Assembly (NCBI RefSeq): GCF_036997485.1
Contig: NZ_JAWLPU010000001.1
Span: 558,001-622,000, forward strand
Length of the DNA stretch: 64,000 nt
Reading direction: 5' to 3'
Origin: Brachyspira pilosicoli
GTDB taxonomy: Bacteria > Spirochaetota > Brachyspiria > Brachyspirales > Brachyspiraceae
Part shown: in pieces, positions 8,256 through 17,953 of the stretch
How the letters are laid out: the number at the start of each line of letters is the position of its first letter
Position numbering within the stretch: position 1 is the stretch's first letter
Translations under genes and position numbers: made by a program
The notes under the pieces: model-generated
The model's database searches: none
What the model was told of the DNA's origin: nothing
The model's input: the letters and a program-made list of their open reading frames with translations, nothing else

Positions 8256-8280
8256 AACAAAAAATTAATAAACTTAAATA

Positions 8281-9189
8281 TTAAATATTATCTATTTCCT
8301 CTATGCTTAAGCCTGTTAGCTCAGCTATAGTTTTTGTATCCATTCCCTTATCTTTCATTGCTTTTGCTATTATCAATGTGCTATATTTTTTACCTTCTTC
8401 TCTGCCTTCTTCTCTGCCTATTCCTATGCCTTTTTCTATGCCTTTTTCTATGCCTTGCTCTATACCTTTCTCCCATTCTCTATGAAGTGTTTCTCTTTGG
8501 AAATATTCTTCTGCTTCCTTTATCTTATATGCATCAAGTAAGGGATTTTCTGATATAAATGATTTGCATTTTTTATCTACTTCATCAAATATTGTATTTT
8601 CTTTTATTAGGTTTGACATTCTCTCGCCTCCAATAAAAAATTTGTACCAACTATTTAAATCTTTATTTAATTTTTTATCATAATTAAATTTCGGCAATTC
8701 CAAAAAATGAAATTGGCAATGGTCTGTAAGTATTTTATTGTGTTTTAATTCTTTTAATATATAACAGCTATAGCAATCTTCTATGCCGTCAAATAAGACA
8801 AAATCTAAAATATTGATGCTTATAACAGGAAGAAGTTTATTATAATCATCTCCTTTATTTAGGTTTAAACTATAATTGCTAGCCCAATAAAATAATGTTC
8901 TCTTAATAAAAGTTTCATTGCCTTGCAGCTGTATCTCTATTATAACAACTTCACCTGTGTCGGATGTGCATTTTATATCCACCACGCTTTCTTTTGAATT
9001 AAGATATTTCTGCAAATTAAATGGGTTTAATATCTCTAAAGTTTCAAAAGTTTTGAAGTTCAAATTATCCATAACAGCATTAACAAAATTTAATACTATT
9101 TTTTCATTTCCAAGATTTGAAAAAAGATATCTTACAAAACAATCATTCTTTTTGTTTAATGTATCTACAGTGATGTTAAACTCATTCAT
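8281..9189 (-). CDS. PD-(D/E)XK nuclease family transposase-like protein
   Basis: This 302-residue protein belongs to the PDDEXK_2 group often labelled transposase. The N-terminal NDCFVRYLFSNLGNEKI is followed by the nuclease core VVDIKC (Asp near 72) and VIIEIQLQ (E-x-Q near 85), then WASNYSLNLNKGDDY. The C-terminus has EKGIEKG/REEG-type repeats coded by 12-bp direct DNA repeats, then IIAKAMKDKGMDTKTIAELTG, a typical helix-turn tail. No terminal inverted repeats were found, so it is not shown to be mobile. A TTGACT-17-TATAAT promoter ends 6 bp before the ATG, implying a leaderless mRNA without a ribosome binding site. Confidence 0.85.
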   Translation of the reverse strand: MNEFNITVDTLNKKNDCFVRYLFSNLGNEKIVLNFVNAVMDNLNFKTFETLEILNPFNLQKYLNSKESVVDIKCTSDTGEVVIIEIQLQGNETFIKRTLFYWASNYSLNLNKGDDYNKLLPVISINILDFVLFDGIEDCYSCYILKELKHNKILTDHCQFHFLELPKFNYDKKLNKDLNSWYKFFIGGERMSNLIKENTIFDEVDKKCKSFISENPLLDAYKIKEAEEYFQRETLHREWEKGIEQGIEKGIEKGIGIGREEGREEGKKYSTLIIAKAMKDKGMDTKTIAELTGLSIEEIDNI

Positions 9190-9195
9190 AAATAT

Positions 9196-9224
9196 ATTAT
9201 AGCAAAATAGAAGCTAAAAGTCAA
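9196..9224 (-). promoter_or_regulatory. Promoter giving a leaderless PDDEXK transcript
   Basis: On the minus strand: TTGACT (9219-9224), a 17-bp spacer and TATAAT (9196-9201), with only 6 bp to the ATG at 9189. Transcription should begin at or within a base or two of the start codon. Confidence 0.7.
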
Positions 9225-9248
9225 AAACACTGTTATTTTAATATTCAA

Positions 9249-10532
9249 TTAAAAAATATCTTTTATGATGATAGTCTCATCTCTTCCAGCTCCAACAGAC
9301 ACTATTGATATTTCTGTGTCAATTACTTCGCTTAATCTTTTTAAGTATTTTTTAGCATTTTCTGGAAGTTTATCATATTCTCTAATGTTTGTAGTGCTTG
9401 TTTTCCAACCGTCAAACTCTTCGTATACAGGTTCAACTTTTGAAAGTATATCCAAATCTGCTGGATAATCTTCTAATATTTCGCCGTTATATTTGTAGGC
9501 AACACATATTTTTAGTTTATCCAATTCATCTAATATATCAAGCCTTGTAATAGCTATAGAATCAAGCCCATTAACATAAGAAGCATATTTTACAACACAA
9601 GCATCAAGCCATCCGCATCTTCTTGCTCTTCCTGTAACAGTACCGTATTCTCCGCCCTTATCTCTTATAAACTGCCCAACATCATCAAAAAGCTCTGAAG
9701 GGAAAGGACCCTCCCCAACTCTTGTAGAATAAGCCTTAACAACCCCTATAACATTATCTATCTTTCTCGGTCCAACTCCAGAACCAGTACAAGCACCTCC
9801 CGCAGCAGGATATGATGATGTTACAAATGGGTAAGTTCCATGGTCTAAGTCAAGCATTGTAGCCTGAGCACCTTCAAATAATATGTTTTTCTTTTCTTTT
9901 ATTGCTTTATTTAATATTGTAGTAGTGTCAGCAACATAAGGTCTTAATCTATCAGCATATTCTAAATACTCTTTCAATAACTCTTCGTAATTAATTCCTT
10001 CATGATTATAAAGCTTTTTAAGAAGTTTATTTTTAAGTTCAACATTAAACTTTAATTTTTTAGCAAATACTTCTTTATTCATTAAATCAACTATTCTTAT
10101 ACCTAAACGGCTTGCTTTATCCATATAACAAGGACCTATTCCGTTTTTAGTAGTGCCGAGTTTATTTTCACCCAAATCCTCTTCTTGAAGTTCATCTAAT
10201 ATTTTATGATAAGGCATAAGAACATGAGCTCTGTTAGATATTTTTAGATTAGACATATTAACTTTTTTTTCTATAAGACCGTCAATCTCACTTAAAAACA
10301 CCTTAGGCTCTATTACAACACCATTACCTATAATACACACTTTATCTTTATGAAGTATACCAGAAGGAAGAAGCCTTAATTTATATTTTATATTATCAAC
10401 AACAACGGTGTGTCCTGCATTACTTCCGCCCTGAGAACGAACCACATACTGAGCCTTATTAGCAAGATAATCAACAATTTTTCCCTTGCCTTCATCACCC
10501 CACTGTGTACCAACTATAATAACTGAAGCCAT
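9249..10532 (-). CDS. purA: Adenylosuccinate synthetase
   Basis: It joins IMP and aspartate using GTP in the first committed step to AMP. The N-terminal GTQWGDEGKGKIVDYLA is the GTP/IMP signature, and GSNAGHTVV, GIGPCYMDKASR, the EGAQATMLDLDHGTYPFVTSS stretch and VGPRKIDNVIGVVKAYSTRVGEGPFP follow in order. At 427 residues it is full length. AGGAGG precedes the ATG. A TTGAAA-17-TATAAT promoter lies about 75 bp upstream. purF (15325) and purC (30886) are also in the window but not in one operon. Confidence 0.97.
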   Translation of the reverse strand: MASVIIVGTQWGDEGKGKIVDYLANKAQYVVRSQGGSNAGHTVVVDNIKYKLRLLPSGILHKDKVCIIGNGVVIEPKVFLSEIDGLIEKKVNMSNLKISNRAHVLMPYHKILDELQEEDLGENKLGTTKNGIGPCYMDKASRLGIRIVDLMNKEVFAKKLKFNVELKNKLLKKLYNHEGINYEELLKEYLEYADRLRPYVADTTTILNKAIKEKKNILFEGAQATMLDLDHGTYPFVTSSYPAAGGACTGSGVGPRKIDNVIGVVKAYSTRVGEGPFPSELFDDVGQFIRDKGGEYGTVTGRARRCGWLDACVVKYASYVNGLDSIAITRLDILDELDKLKICVAYKYNGEILEDYPADLDILSKVEPVYEEFDGWKTSTTNIREYDKLPENAKKYLKRLSEVIDTEISIVSVGAGRDETIIIKDIF

Positions 10533-10606
10533 AAATATTTCCTCCTAAGTAAAATGTGTTTGTAAAAATATGTGTACAAACTTTTTATAAAAAACACACG
10601 AAAGAT

Positions 10607-10635
10607 ATTATATAAAAGAATTATCACAATTTCAA
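10607..10635 (-). promoter_or_regulatory. purA promoter
   Basis: On the minus strand: TTGAAA (10630-10635), a 17-bp spacer and TATAAT (10607-10612), giving a leader of about 70 nt. No purine riboswitch pattern was seen in that leader. Confidence 0.7.
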
Positions 10636-10685
10636 GCACTAAAAATCAATAAAGTTTTTATTTACTTTTGTTTTAATTGAATATA

Positions 10686-12122
10686 TTATTGTTTTCTAAG
10701 AATTACAATATGCTCATTACACATAGTTTCTGATTTTTTGCCTGCTATATTTGTTGGTGAGTTTAATGATGGCATTACTTTGTTAATTATATTTCTATTA
10801 ATTGTATAAACATAATCCATATTATATTTACTTGCAATTTCTGTTATTATCTTATCTGTTTTTAAAAGTTCTCCTTTAACAGTTCTGTTTGCAACCACCC
10901 AAAATTGATAAGCTCCTTTTTTAGTTTTTTTAGAAATTGAAGATATTGCTTTTTCTAAGTCTAAATAAAAACTATACACATCACCAGCGCGTTCTAAATC
11001 AATATTTTTAATAGACTTAAGTGATTTATTTAAAGTTTTACTTGGAATTGAAAATTCAAATCCTTTTTTAAACTTAGCTCCTCCCATCAATTTTTTATCA
11101 AGCGTCATTATTTCTTTTTGAGAAAGTTCAAATAAATCTAACCATTGAAGTGATAATCTGCTGTATTCTCCATAAGCAACCGTTGTTCTGCTGTCTCCAT
11201 AAGGAGGAGATGTAATTACTAAATCAATAGATAAATCAGGAATACAAAATAAGTCTATAACATTATTATTAAATATTTTAACTTTTGAATTACTATTATT
11301 TTTTAAACAGGCTTCAACAAAACTATACATTTTTTCAATATTACTTTCTAAAATATAAGTGAATTCTTTTAATACATCTGGAGTAAAATTTTCAACTTTT
11401 ATTGGAGACATTCTAAACATTTTAAACTCTCCGTTTCTGCGATTAGATACAATCCTAATTAATTCACTAAATGCCACAAATACAAAATTTCGTATATTTT
11501 CATTTTTGATTGTTAGAATATGTTTTTTAATCATTTGAAGCTGTAATATCACTCTCGGTTTAAACCAATAGCCAATATTTTTAAAATCAGGTACTTCAAA
11601 ATTAATTTTATTTAATTTTATATATTCTCTAAGATATTTTGGAGCATTATCTCCCCAACCATTTTTTGATGTAATATCAATTTTTTTCTTACAATACTCA
11701 TCTGCACCTTCATAAAAATTCATATTTTCATTATAATCATTATTAATATTTTCTAAAAAAACTGAAACTTCTTTTTTAAGCTCATGTATATTAAGTTTAT
11801 TAGTTTTTACTTTTGAAATAAGTATAGCAAGCGGATTAATATCGTTTCCATACACTGTTTTAATATTAGCAAGCATACCTTCAACAAGAACTGTACCTGA
11901 GCCAGAAAATGGGTCAAGCAAAGAATCAACCTCCATAATTTGCTTAACTATATTAATAATATTTCTGCTTATAGGCGGTACCATTACAGCTGGATAATTA
12001 TGTATAGTATATTCTTTTGTGTTTTCATTTTTGAAATCCCAATAATTGTTAGGAAGCTTTTTAAGTATAGATATTAATTTTTTATCTGTTTCTAACTGAT
12101 GAGCTATTGTTTTTTGTTTCAT
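10686..12122 (-). CDS. Orphan DNA methyltransferase (N4-cytosine or N6-adenine)
   Basis: This is a 478-residue S-adenosylmethionine-dependent DNA methylase. The cofactor motif LLDPFSGSGTVLVEG is at residues 68-82, followed by NDINPLAI. The catalytic motif TSPPYGD is at residues 304-310; SPPY is the form common in N4-cytosine enzymes. The two motifs are about 230 residues apart, with a long recognition-like region between them. No restriction endonuclease is adjacent: neighbours are purA and lon. It may therefore be a regulatory or solitary methylase, or the remains of a restriction system. No clear ribosome binding site precedes the ATG. Confidence 0.82.
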   Translation of the reverse strand: MKQKTIAHQLETDKKLISILKKLPNNYWDFKNENTKEYTIHNYPAVMVPPISRNIINIVKQIMEVDSLLDPFSGSGTVLVEGMLANIKTVYGNDINPLAILISKVKTNKLNIHELKKEVSVFLENINNDYNENMNFYEGADEYCKKKIDITSKNGWGDNAPKYLREYIKLNKINFEVPDFKNIGYWFKPRVILQLQMIKKHILTIKNENIRNFVFVAFSELIRIVSNRRNGEFKMFRMSPIKVENFTPDVLKEFTYILESNIEKMYSFVEACLKNNSNSKVKIFNNNVIDLFCIPDLSIDLVITSPPYGDSRTTVAYGEYSRLSLQWLDLFELSQKEIMTLDKKLMGGAKFKKGFEFSIPSKTLNKSLKSIKNIDLERAGDVYSFYLDLEKAISSISKKTKKGAYQFWVVANRTVKGELLKTDKIITEIASKYNMDYVYTINRNIINKVMPSLNSPTNIAGKKSETMCNEHIVILRKQ

Positions 12123-12186
12123 AATTAATAGATTTTTTATATAGAGTTTCTTTATTCTAAATTAATAATAAATAAAATCAATAATA

Positions 12187-12218
12187 AAAAGGCTCAAACT
12201 TTTAAGTTTAAGCCTTTT
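12187..12218 (-). terminator. lon terminator
   Basis: AAAAGGCT-c-AAACTT (12187-12201) pairs with AAGTTT-a-AGCCTTTT (12204-12218), with one internal mismatch. On the minus strand it runs into TTTTTATTATTG, just after the lon stop codon. Confidence 0.85.
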
Positions 12219-12239
12219 ATATTATAAATATATTAATAA

Positions 12240-14768
12240 TTATTTTTTTGCTTTTTTAGATTTACTTGATGCTTTATCAGTTTTTTTATTTTGTTTATTT
12301 AATTTAAACATAAAGTCAAACACCTCTTTTACATCTTTTACAGGGTAGAAAATAAGAGAGCTTTTAACTTTATCAGGTATTTCATCTAAATCTCTTTTAT
12401 TTTCAAAAGGTATTATAATATGCTTAATGAAACCTAATCTCTTAGCGGCTATAGTCTTTTCTTTAAGCCCTCCAATAGGAAGCACTTTTCCATTGAGAGA
12501 AAGCTCTCCTGTCATAGCAGTATCATTTCTAATAACTTTGTTCATAGCAAGCGATAATAAAGCAGTAGCCAAAGTAATACCCGCAGAAGGACCGTCTTTT
12601 GGAGTAGCACCTTCTGGTATGTGCAAGTGTATTATAGCGTCATTAAAATAATTCTCATCAACGCCGTAATTTTTAGCAACACTTTTTACATAGCTGTAAG
12701 CAATCTGCACACTCTCTGTCATCACCTCTCCAAGCTGACCTGTTATATTTATAGTGCCTGCATCTTTTTTCTCTTGTACTTTAATAGATTCTATAGTTAA
12801 AGTAGCCCCTCCCATAGAAGTCCAAGCTAAACCTATTGCATTTCCTGGTTTTAAATCTTTTTCTGTGAAGTCTTCTGTAAAGATTGGCTTTTTTAAGTAC
12901 TTTTCTAAATCTTTAGAATCTATAGTTATATTATAATTTTCTTTGTTGTTTGATACTACATCGGCAGCAATTTTTCTGCATATTTTTTCTATCATTCTCT
13001 CGAAGTTACGAACCCCCGCCTCTCTTGCATAACCATTAACTATATTCTCTATAGCCTTGTTTGTAAACTTAACATTTTTAGCAATTAAACCATGTGCTTT
13101 TAATTGTCTTGGTATTATATATTTTGTAGCAATTTTTAGTTTCTCTTCCATAATGTAGCCAGAGAGCCTAATTACTTCCATTCTGTCAAGCAAAGGTCTT
13201 GGAATAGTGTCTAATGTATTTGCTGTTGTAATAAACAAAATATTAGATAAATCAAAAGGCAAATCAAGATAATGGTCTCTAAAAGAAGAGTTCTGTTCTG
13301 GGTCTAACACTTCAAGCAATGCACTTGAAGGGTCGCCCTGAAAACTTGCACCTAATTTATCTATTTCATCAAGCATTAAAACAGGGTTTTTAGATTTAAC
13401 AATTTTTAAAGCCTCAATTATTTTACCAGGCATAGCACCAATATATGTTCTTCTGTGTCCTTTAATTTCTGCCTCATCTCTCATACCGCCTAATGAAAAC
13501 CTAAAGAAAGGTCTGTCTAATGCCTCTGCAATGCTTTTTCCTATAGATGTTTTACCAACTCCCGGAGGGCCTACAAAACATAGTATTGAAGATTTTTTAT
13601 TTGGGTTTAATTTTCTCACTGCCAAAAACTCATATATTCTCTCTTTTACATCTTCTAAGCCATAATGGTCTTTGTCTAATATTTTTTTGCTTTTTGTTAT
13701 GTCTTCTCTCTCTTTGTTTTCTTTGTTCCAAGGGAGTGCAAACAATGTATCAAGATAATTTTTTGAAACAGTATACTCTGGAGAATGTGTATCTATTGTA
13801 GAAATTTTTTCTATTTCTTGCTCCATTCTCTCTCTTACTTCATCTACAATTTTTAGTTCTTTTAACTCTTTTTTATATTTATCTATATCTTTTTGTTTTG
13901 GGTCTGTGTCGTAGCCTAATTCTTTTTTTATCTCTTTTAACTGCTCTTTTAGAAAATAATCTCTCTGCTGTTTTTGTATTTTGGAGTTAATGCTTCCTTG
14001 AATTTTTTGCTGAAGTTTTGTTATCTCTCTCTCTTTTTGAAGAAGCAGTAAAACTTTTTCTAATCTCTCTTGTACATCAAAAGTTTCTAATATTTCTTGC
14101 TGACTGGCTCTTTCAACATTTATCATAGAAGTTACAAAATCTGCTAATTTACCCGGGTCATCAACATTCACCATAGTAAGACGCATCTCTTCTGTAAAAA
14201 GAGGATTGCTTTCACTTAATGATTTCACCTCAGAAAGTAAAGCTCTTGTATATGCTTTTATCTCTTTTGCCTCTTTATCATTATTGGTTGTTACTATGTC
14301 TGGTATATATAATGGCTCTGCTCTAATTACAGGTTCTGTGGAAATATACCTTATTATTTTATATCTCTTAATTGAATTAATAAGCAGATTAAGCCCACCG
14401 TCTGGAAGATTAAGTTTTTTAAATACCTTTACAACAACACCAACTTTATATATTTCATCTATAGTCGTTTTTTTTATATCTTTAGGCTCATCTTGTATAT
14501 ACAAATTAAGACCTAAAAAGCCATCATTTTCTGCTATGGCTTTATTTACAGCATTAGCCTGAGAGGCTGGTATTGGAAATGGTGCATAAAGACCAGGAAA
14601 TAATGGCTTTCCCATAACAGGTATTATTATTAATCTTGATGGAAGTTTATCTTCAACTATTGATATTGCATTATCAGAATTGTCATCATTCTCTTGAGAC
14701 GTTTCAATAGTTTCATTTTCTATATTTTCGTTTTTTTCTATATCTTTATTTTCATTATTTTCACTCAT
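12240..14768 (-). CDS. lon: ATP-dependent protease Lon
   Basis: This 842-residue cytoplasmic AAA+ serine protease degrades misfolded and regulatory proteins. It has the LonA order: an N-terminal substrate domain (IIIPVMGKPLFPGLYAPFPI), a coiled-coil region, Walker A GPPGVGKT at 400-407, Walker B VLMLDEID at 463-470, and the protease domain with the catalytic Ser728 in KDGPSAG and Lys771 in GGLKEKTIAA. Ser and Lys are 43 residues apart as in E. coli Lon. A charged Asn/Glu-rich N-terminal extension and a Lys-rich tail are additions. The TTGACA-16-TATAAT promoter and GGAG before the ATG are clear. Confidence 0.97.
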   Translation of the reverse strand: MSENNENKDIEKNENIENETIETSQENDDNSDNAISIVEDKLPSRLIIIPVMGKPLFPGLYAPFPIPASQANAVNKAIAENDGFLGLNLYIQDEPKDIKKTTIDEIYKVGVVVKVFKKLNLPDGGLNLLINSIKRYKIIRYISTEPVIRAEPLYIPDIVTTNNDKEAKEIKAYTRALLSEVKSLSESNPLFTEEMRLTMVNVDDPGKLADFVTSMINVERASQQEILETFDVQERLEKVLLLLQKEREITKLQQKIQGSINSKIQKQQRDYFLKEQLKEIKKELGYDTDPKQKDIDKYKKELKELKIVDEVRERMEQEIEKISTIDTHSPEYTVSKNYLDTLFALPWNKENKEREDITKSKKILDKDHYGLEDVKERIYEFLAVRKLNPNKKSSILCFVGPPGVGKTSIGKSIAEALDRPFFRFSLGGMRDEAEIKGHRRTYIGAMPGKIIEALKIVKSKNPVLMLDEIDKLGASFQGDPSSALLEVLDPEQNSSFRDHYLDLPFDLSNILFITTANTLDTIPRPLLDRMEVIRLSGYIMEEKLKIATKYIIPRQLKAHGLIAKNVKFTNKAIENIVNGYAREAGVRNFERMIEKICRKIAADVVSNNKENYNITIDSKDLEKYLKKPIFTEDFTEKDLKPGNAIGLAWTSMGGATLTIESIKVQEKKDAGTINITGQLGEVMTESVQIAYSYVKSVAKNYGVDENYFNDAIIHLHIPEGATPKDGPSAGITLATALLSLAMNKVIRNDTAMTGELSLNGKVLPIGGLKEKTIAAKRLGFIKHIIIPFENKRDLDEIPDKVKSSLIFYPVKDVKEVFDFMFKLNKQNKKTDKASSKSKKAKK

Positions 14769-14796
14769 TTTATTTTCTCCAAAAATATGTTTTTAC

Positions 14797-14824
14797 ATTA
14801 TAAACAAACTAATTATTTTGTCAA
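14797..14824 (-). promoter_or_regulatory. lon promoter
   Basis: On the minus strand: TTGACA (14819-14824), a 16-bp spacer and TATAAT (14797-14802), about 30 bp before the start codon. No HrcA/CIRCE heat-shock operator was seen. Confidence 0.75.
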
Positions 14825-14929
14825 AATTTAATACATTTTAAATATAAAAAAATAAATAACATAATAATTATTTTTTTAAACATATATAATTATATTATTG
14901 TAAATAATGAACGATTTATAGTAAAGATT

Positions 14930-15250
14930 TTTAAAGTTTATACTATACGTGTGGCTTTAGTCACGGTGATATTTGACAAAAGGAAGTGCCTGCGACTGAA
15001 AGAAGTACCTTTAGGTGTGGGATTAGTATAAAAGAAGCAAAAGAACTGCATTTCTTAGCTAAAATACAAACATTATATTATTTATTATATTATTAATATA
15101 TAAGATTTAAATACTTGCACTTTCGCGAAGCGTGCCCGGAGGGTACATGCCACCAGTTCTTTTATCGACACTCTGCGTGCCGTAGGCAAGGTACCTTTCG
15201 GTATTGGTATAAAAGAACCAAAAGAACTACATTGTTTAGCTTAAAATGTT
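14930..15250 (-). repeat. Composite intergenic repeat, locus 3
   Basis: Between lon and purF, two reverse-oriented C-type boxes (AAAAGAAGCAAAAGAACTGCA near 15031-15052 and AAAAGAACCAAAAGAACTACA near 15210-15231) are joined by A/T spacer. They carry GC-rich inserts such as AGTACCTTTAGGTGTGGG, TTCGCGAAGCGTGCCCGGAG and GGTACCTTTCGGTATTGG. The rest of the 556-bp gap is A/T-rich with no gene. Confidence 0.75.
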
Positions 15251-15324
15251 GGTATTACAATATAGTTTATACAGAATAAAATAAAAATTTACACCAAATA
15301 CATTTATTTTATTATATATATTTT

Positions 15325-16716
15325 TTATTGTTTAGGTGTTGATGTTGGATATTCTCCATTAAAACAGCCTATACAATAGTTTGTGCCGCCTAAAGCTTTA
15401 AACATATCTTCTATAGATAAATATTCTAAACTATCTGCATTAATCTCTTTACAAATTTCTTCAACAGAAAGTTTTGCGCCTATAAGTTCTTTTTTTGAAG
15501 ATATATCAACTCCATAGTAGCAAGGGCTTTTTATAACAGGAGAAGCAGACCTAAAATGAACCTCTTTAGCACCTGCTTTTCTTACTATATCAATAAGTAT
15601 TTTGCTTGTAGTGCCTCTTACGAGTGAGTCGTCTATTAGTATAACTTTTTTGCCGTCTATTAAATGTTTTAAAGGATTGAATTTTAATTTCACAGTTTCT
15701 TCTCTGCTTGACTGTTCTGGCATAATGAAAGTTCTGCCAATATATCTATTTTTAACCAAACCAATGCTATAAGGTATACCGCTTTCTTTTGCAAAACCTA
15801 ATGCTGCAATGGTTCCAGAATCCTGTACGCCTATTACAATATCAGCATCTACTGTATTTTTTTTGGCAAGTAAAACACCTGTTTGAAACCTTACATTATA
15901 TACATTAATACCGTCTATATTGCTTTCAGGTCTTGCAAAATATATATGCTCAAAGGCACAAGGACAATTTTTTAATTTAGTATTTTTGTATTTTATAGAT
16001 TGAATACCATTATCGTCTATAATTACCATTTCGCCTGCTTCTATATCGCGTACAAATTTAGCCCCAACAGCATCTAAAGCACAAGACTCAGAAGCTAAAA
16101 AATAATCACCATTAGAATTAGTTCCTAACGATAAAGGACGTATTCCATGAGGGTCTCTAACTCCAATTAATTTTCCGTCTACAACTATAACTAAAGCAAA
16201 AGCTCCTTCAATTATATTGATAGTCTCTTTTATTCCGTCTATAAAATTATTTACAGTTTTTCTTGCTATTAACTTTATTATAACTTCACTGTCGGAAGTA
16301 GCATTGAATGTTGCTCCCTCCTGCTCTAATTTATCTCTTAATTGATATGCATTAGTAAGGTTGCCGTTATGTGCTATAGCTATTTGACCTAATCTAAATA
16401 GGTTCTCAAGAGGCTGAGCATTTTCTATTTTGCTTGCTCCTGTAGTAGAATATCTTACATGTCCTATAGCTATATTTCCTTCTGTTTCTTTTGGGATGTT
16501 ACTTGAAAATAAATCTGAAACGAGCCCCATAGATTTATAAGTAAATAAATGTTTATAATTTGATATTGTTATTCCAGCACTCTCTTGGCCTCTATGCTGA
16601 AGTGCATATAGTGCATAGTTAAGAGTTTTTAATATGTCTTTTTTTATTTCTTTTGAGTATATGCCGAATACTCCGCATTCTTCTTTAGGTTTGTCGCATT
16701 TAAAAAATTCATTCAT
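15325..16716 (-). CDS. purF: Amidophosphoribosyltransferase, iron-sulfur type
   Basis: It makes phosphoribosylamine from PRPP and glutamine, the first step of purine synthesis. Cys14 in EECGVFGIY is the glutaminase nucleophile, exposed after removal of a 13-residue propeptide. The PRPP-binding loop is VILIDDSLVRGTTS. Cysteines at NCPCAFEH, SPCYYG and NYCIGCFNGEYP fit the 4Fe-4S ligands of the Bacillus-type enzyme, so activity may be oxygen-sensitive, which suits an anaerobe. 463 residues is full length. No strong ribosome binding site precedes the ATG. The gene is divergent from the ATPase/TOPRIM pair. Confidence 0.96.
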   Translation of the reverse strand: MNEFFKCDKPKEECGVFGIYSKEIKKDILKTLNYALYALQHRGQESAGITISNYKHLFTYKSMGLVSDLFSSNIPKETEGNIAIGHVRYSTTGASKIENAQPLENLFRLGQIAIAHNGNLTNAYQLRDKLEQEGATFNATSDSEVIIKLIARKTVNNFIDGIKETINIIEGAFALVIVVDGKLIGVRDPHGIRPLSLGTNSNGDYFLASESCALDAVGAKFVRDIEAGEMVIIDDNGIQSIKYKNTKLKNCPCAFEHIYFARPESNIDGINVYNVRFQTGVLLAKKNTVDADIVIGVQDSGTIAALGFAKESGIPYSIGLVKNRYIGRTFIMPEQSSREETVKLKFNPLKHLIDGKKVILIDDSLVRGTTSKILIDIVRKAGAKEVHFRSASPVIKSPCYYGVDISSKKELIGAKLSVEEICKEINADSLEYLSIEDMFKALGGTNYCIGCFNGEYPTSTPKQ

Positions 16717-16884
16717 ATATTTTAACCAATTTTTTATTTTTTTGATTTATATATATTATAATTAATTAGTGTTTTACACAATAGTTATTAAAGAATTTTA
16801 TTATTTATATATATGTTTAAATATTTTGACAATAAATATTTATTGATATATTATTTATTTTATATAAAAAGTTGTAGGTTTTTT

Positions 16885-17949
16885 ATGGATAATATTCAAA
16901 TACCAAATATAAGCATAAGCAATTTTAAATGTTTCAAAGAGTTTAAAGTAGATAGTTTTAAAAGGTTTAATTTAATATTTGGTAAAAACAGTGTAGGAAA
17001 AAGCAATCTTTTAGAGGCTTTGCATATATATTCTGGTATGTTTATAAGTGATATTATTATAGCAAATTATATGCAAAGAAATATAGCATTAAATAATAAT
17101 TTGGAATTAATTTTTAATAATTTTAACTGCAATAATCCTATTAATATAAAAACTACAAAAAAAGAATTAAATATATACCCCATAAAGTCATTAACAGATA
17201 ATTACTTAGATGGTGTTTATTATCAAGTAGAAAATAGCAATGGAGAAATTATAAAACTTCCTCTTCTTATAAATACTAACAGACAGCTTGATAACAGTTT
17301 TGAATCAATTAATAATAAGATAATATTTGATAATCAAACTATATATTCAACATATTATAATATTAGATTATTACCTTATAGCTTTATTAATGATTATTTC
17401 TTTATAGAAGAAACTGCTAAAAGCGATATTATAAAGATGTTTAATAACCTTCAGAATTTAAAACAAGATAAAATTATAGTAGACTGTCTAAAATCTATAA
17501 TACCAAATTTAAGATCAATTAGAATATCATCGGATAGAATTTGTGAGGCAGATATTGGTCTTGATAGATATTTACCTATAAATGCATTAGGTTCTGGAAT
17601 ATATAAAATATTCAGTTATATAGTAAGTGCATCATTTATACGAAATGGCGTTTTACTTATTGATGAAATTGATAATGGTTTTCATTATAGTTCATTGCGT
17701 AATTTATGGATTTCTCTATTTGAAGTAGCCTATAGAAGTAGTGTTCAGATTTTTGCAACAACTCACTCCTATGAATGTATAAAAGCTTTTAATGATGTTT
17801 ATAACGAAGTAAAAAATAAATATAATTCAAATGACGACATTCAAGGTATAAGAATAGAAGCTGACAAAGAAGAAAAACATAAGTATCATTCTATTATATA
17901 CAATAGTGAAGAATTAAATAATGCTATGGATAATTGGGAGGTAAGATAA
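16885..17949 (+). CDS. AAA ATPase of a putative defence pair (OLD/AriA-like)
   Basis: This 354-residue ABC/SMC-like ATPase belongs to the AAA_15/AAA_21 type. It opens with ISISNFKCFKEFKVDSFKRF and Walker A GKNSVGKSNLLEALH near residues 32-46. Walker B LLIDEIDNGFH lies near 265, followed by QIFATTHSYECIKAF, the His switch. The ATG at 16885 has TAGG upstream; an earlier in-frame ATG at 16813 would add a hydrophobic stretch not expected for this family. The downstream TOPRIM-like gene begins 5 bp after the stop, so the two are translationally coupled. Such ATPase/TOPRIM pairs occur in OLD-type and PARIS-type anti-phage systems. Confidence 0.8.
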   Translation: MDNIQIPNISISNFKCFKEFKVDSFKRFNLIFGKNSVGKSNLLEALHIYSGMFISDIIIANYMQRNIALNNNLELIFNNFNCNNPINIKTTKKELNIYPIKSLTDNYLDGVYYQVENSNGEIIKLPLLINTNRQLDNSFESINNKIIFDNQTIYSTYYNIRLLPYSFINDYFFIEETAKSDIIKMFNNLQNLKQDKIIVDCLKSIIPNLRSIRISSDRICEADIGLDRYLPINALGSGIYKIFSYIVSASFIRNGVLLIDEIDNGFHYSSLRNLWISLFEVAYRSSVQIFATTHSYECIKAFNDVYNEVKNKYNSNDDIQGIRIEADKEEKHKYHSIIYNSEELNNAMDNWEVR

Positions 17950-17953
17950 AATA

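Noticed and set aside
10533-10685. A purine riboswitch upstream of purA
   Set aside because: The leader is short and lacks the conserved three-way junction sequences. Only a promoter and ribosome binding site are visible.
14930-15250. A CRISPR array or IS remnant in the lon-purF gap
   Set aside because: Repeats are not evenly spaced, spacers are not unique segments of equal length, and no transposase frame is present. It matches the composite repeat family instead.
16813-16884. An upstream start for the ATPase giving a hydrophobic N-terminus
   Set aside because: The family begins at the ISISNFKCF strand, and TAGG sits correctly before ATG 16885. The extra residues look like translated A/T-rich upstream DNA.
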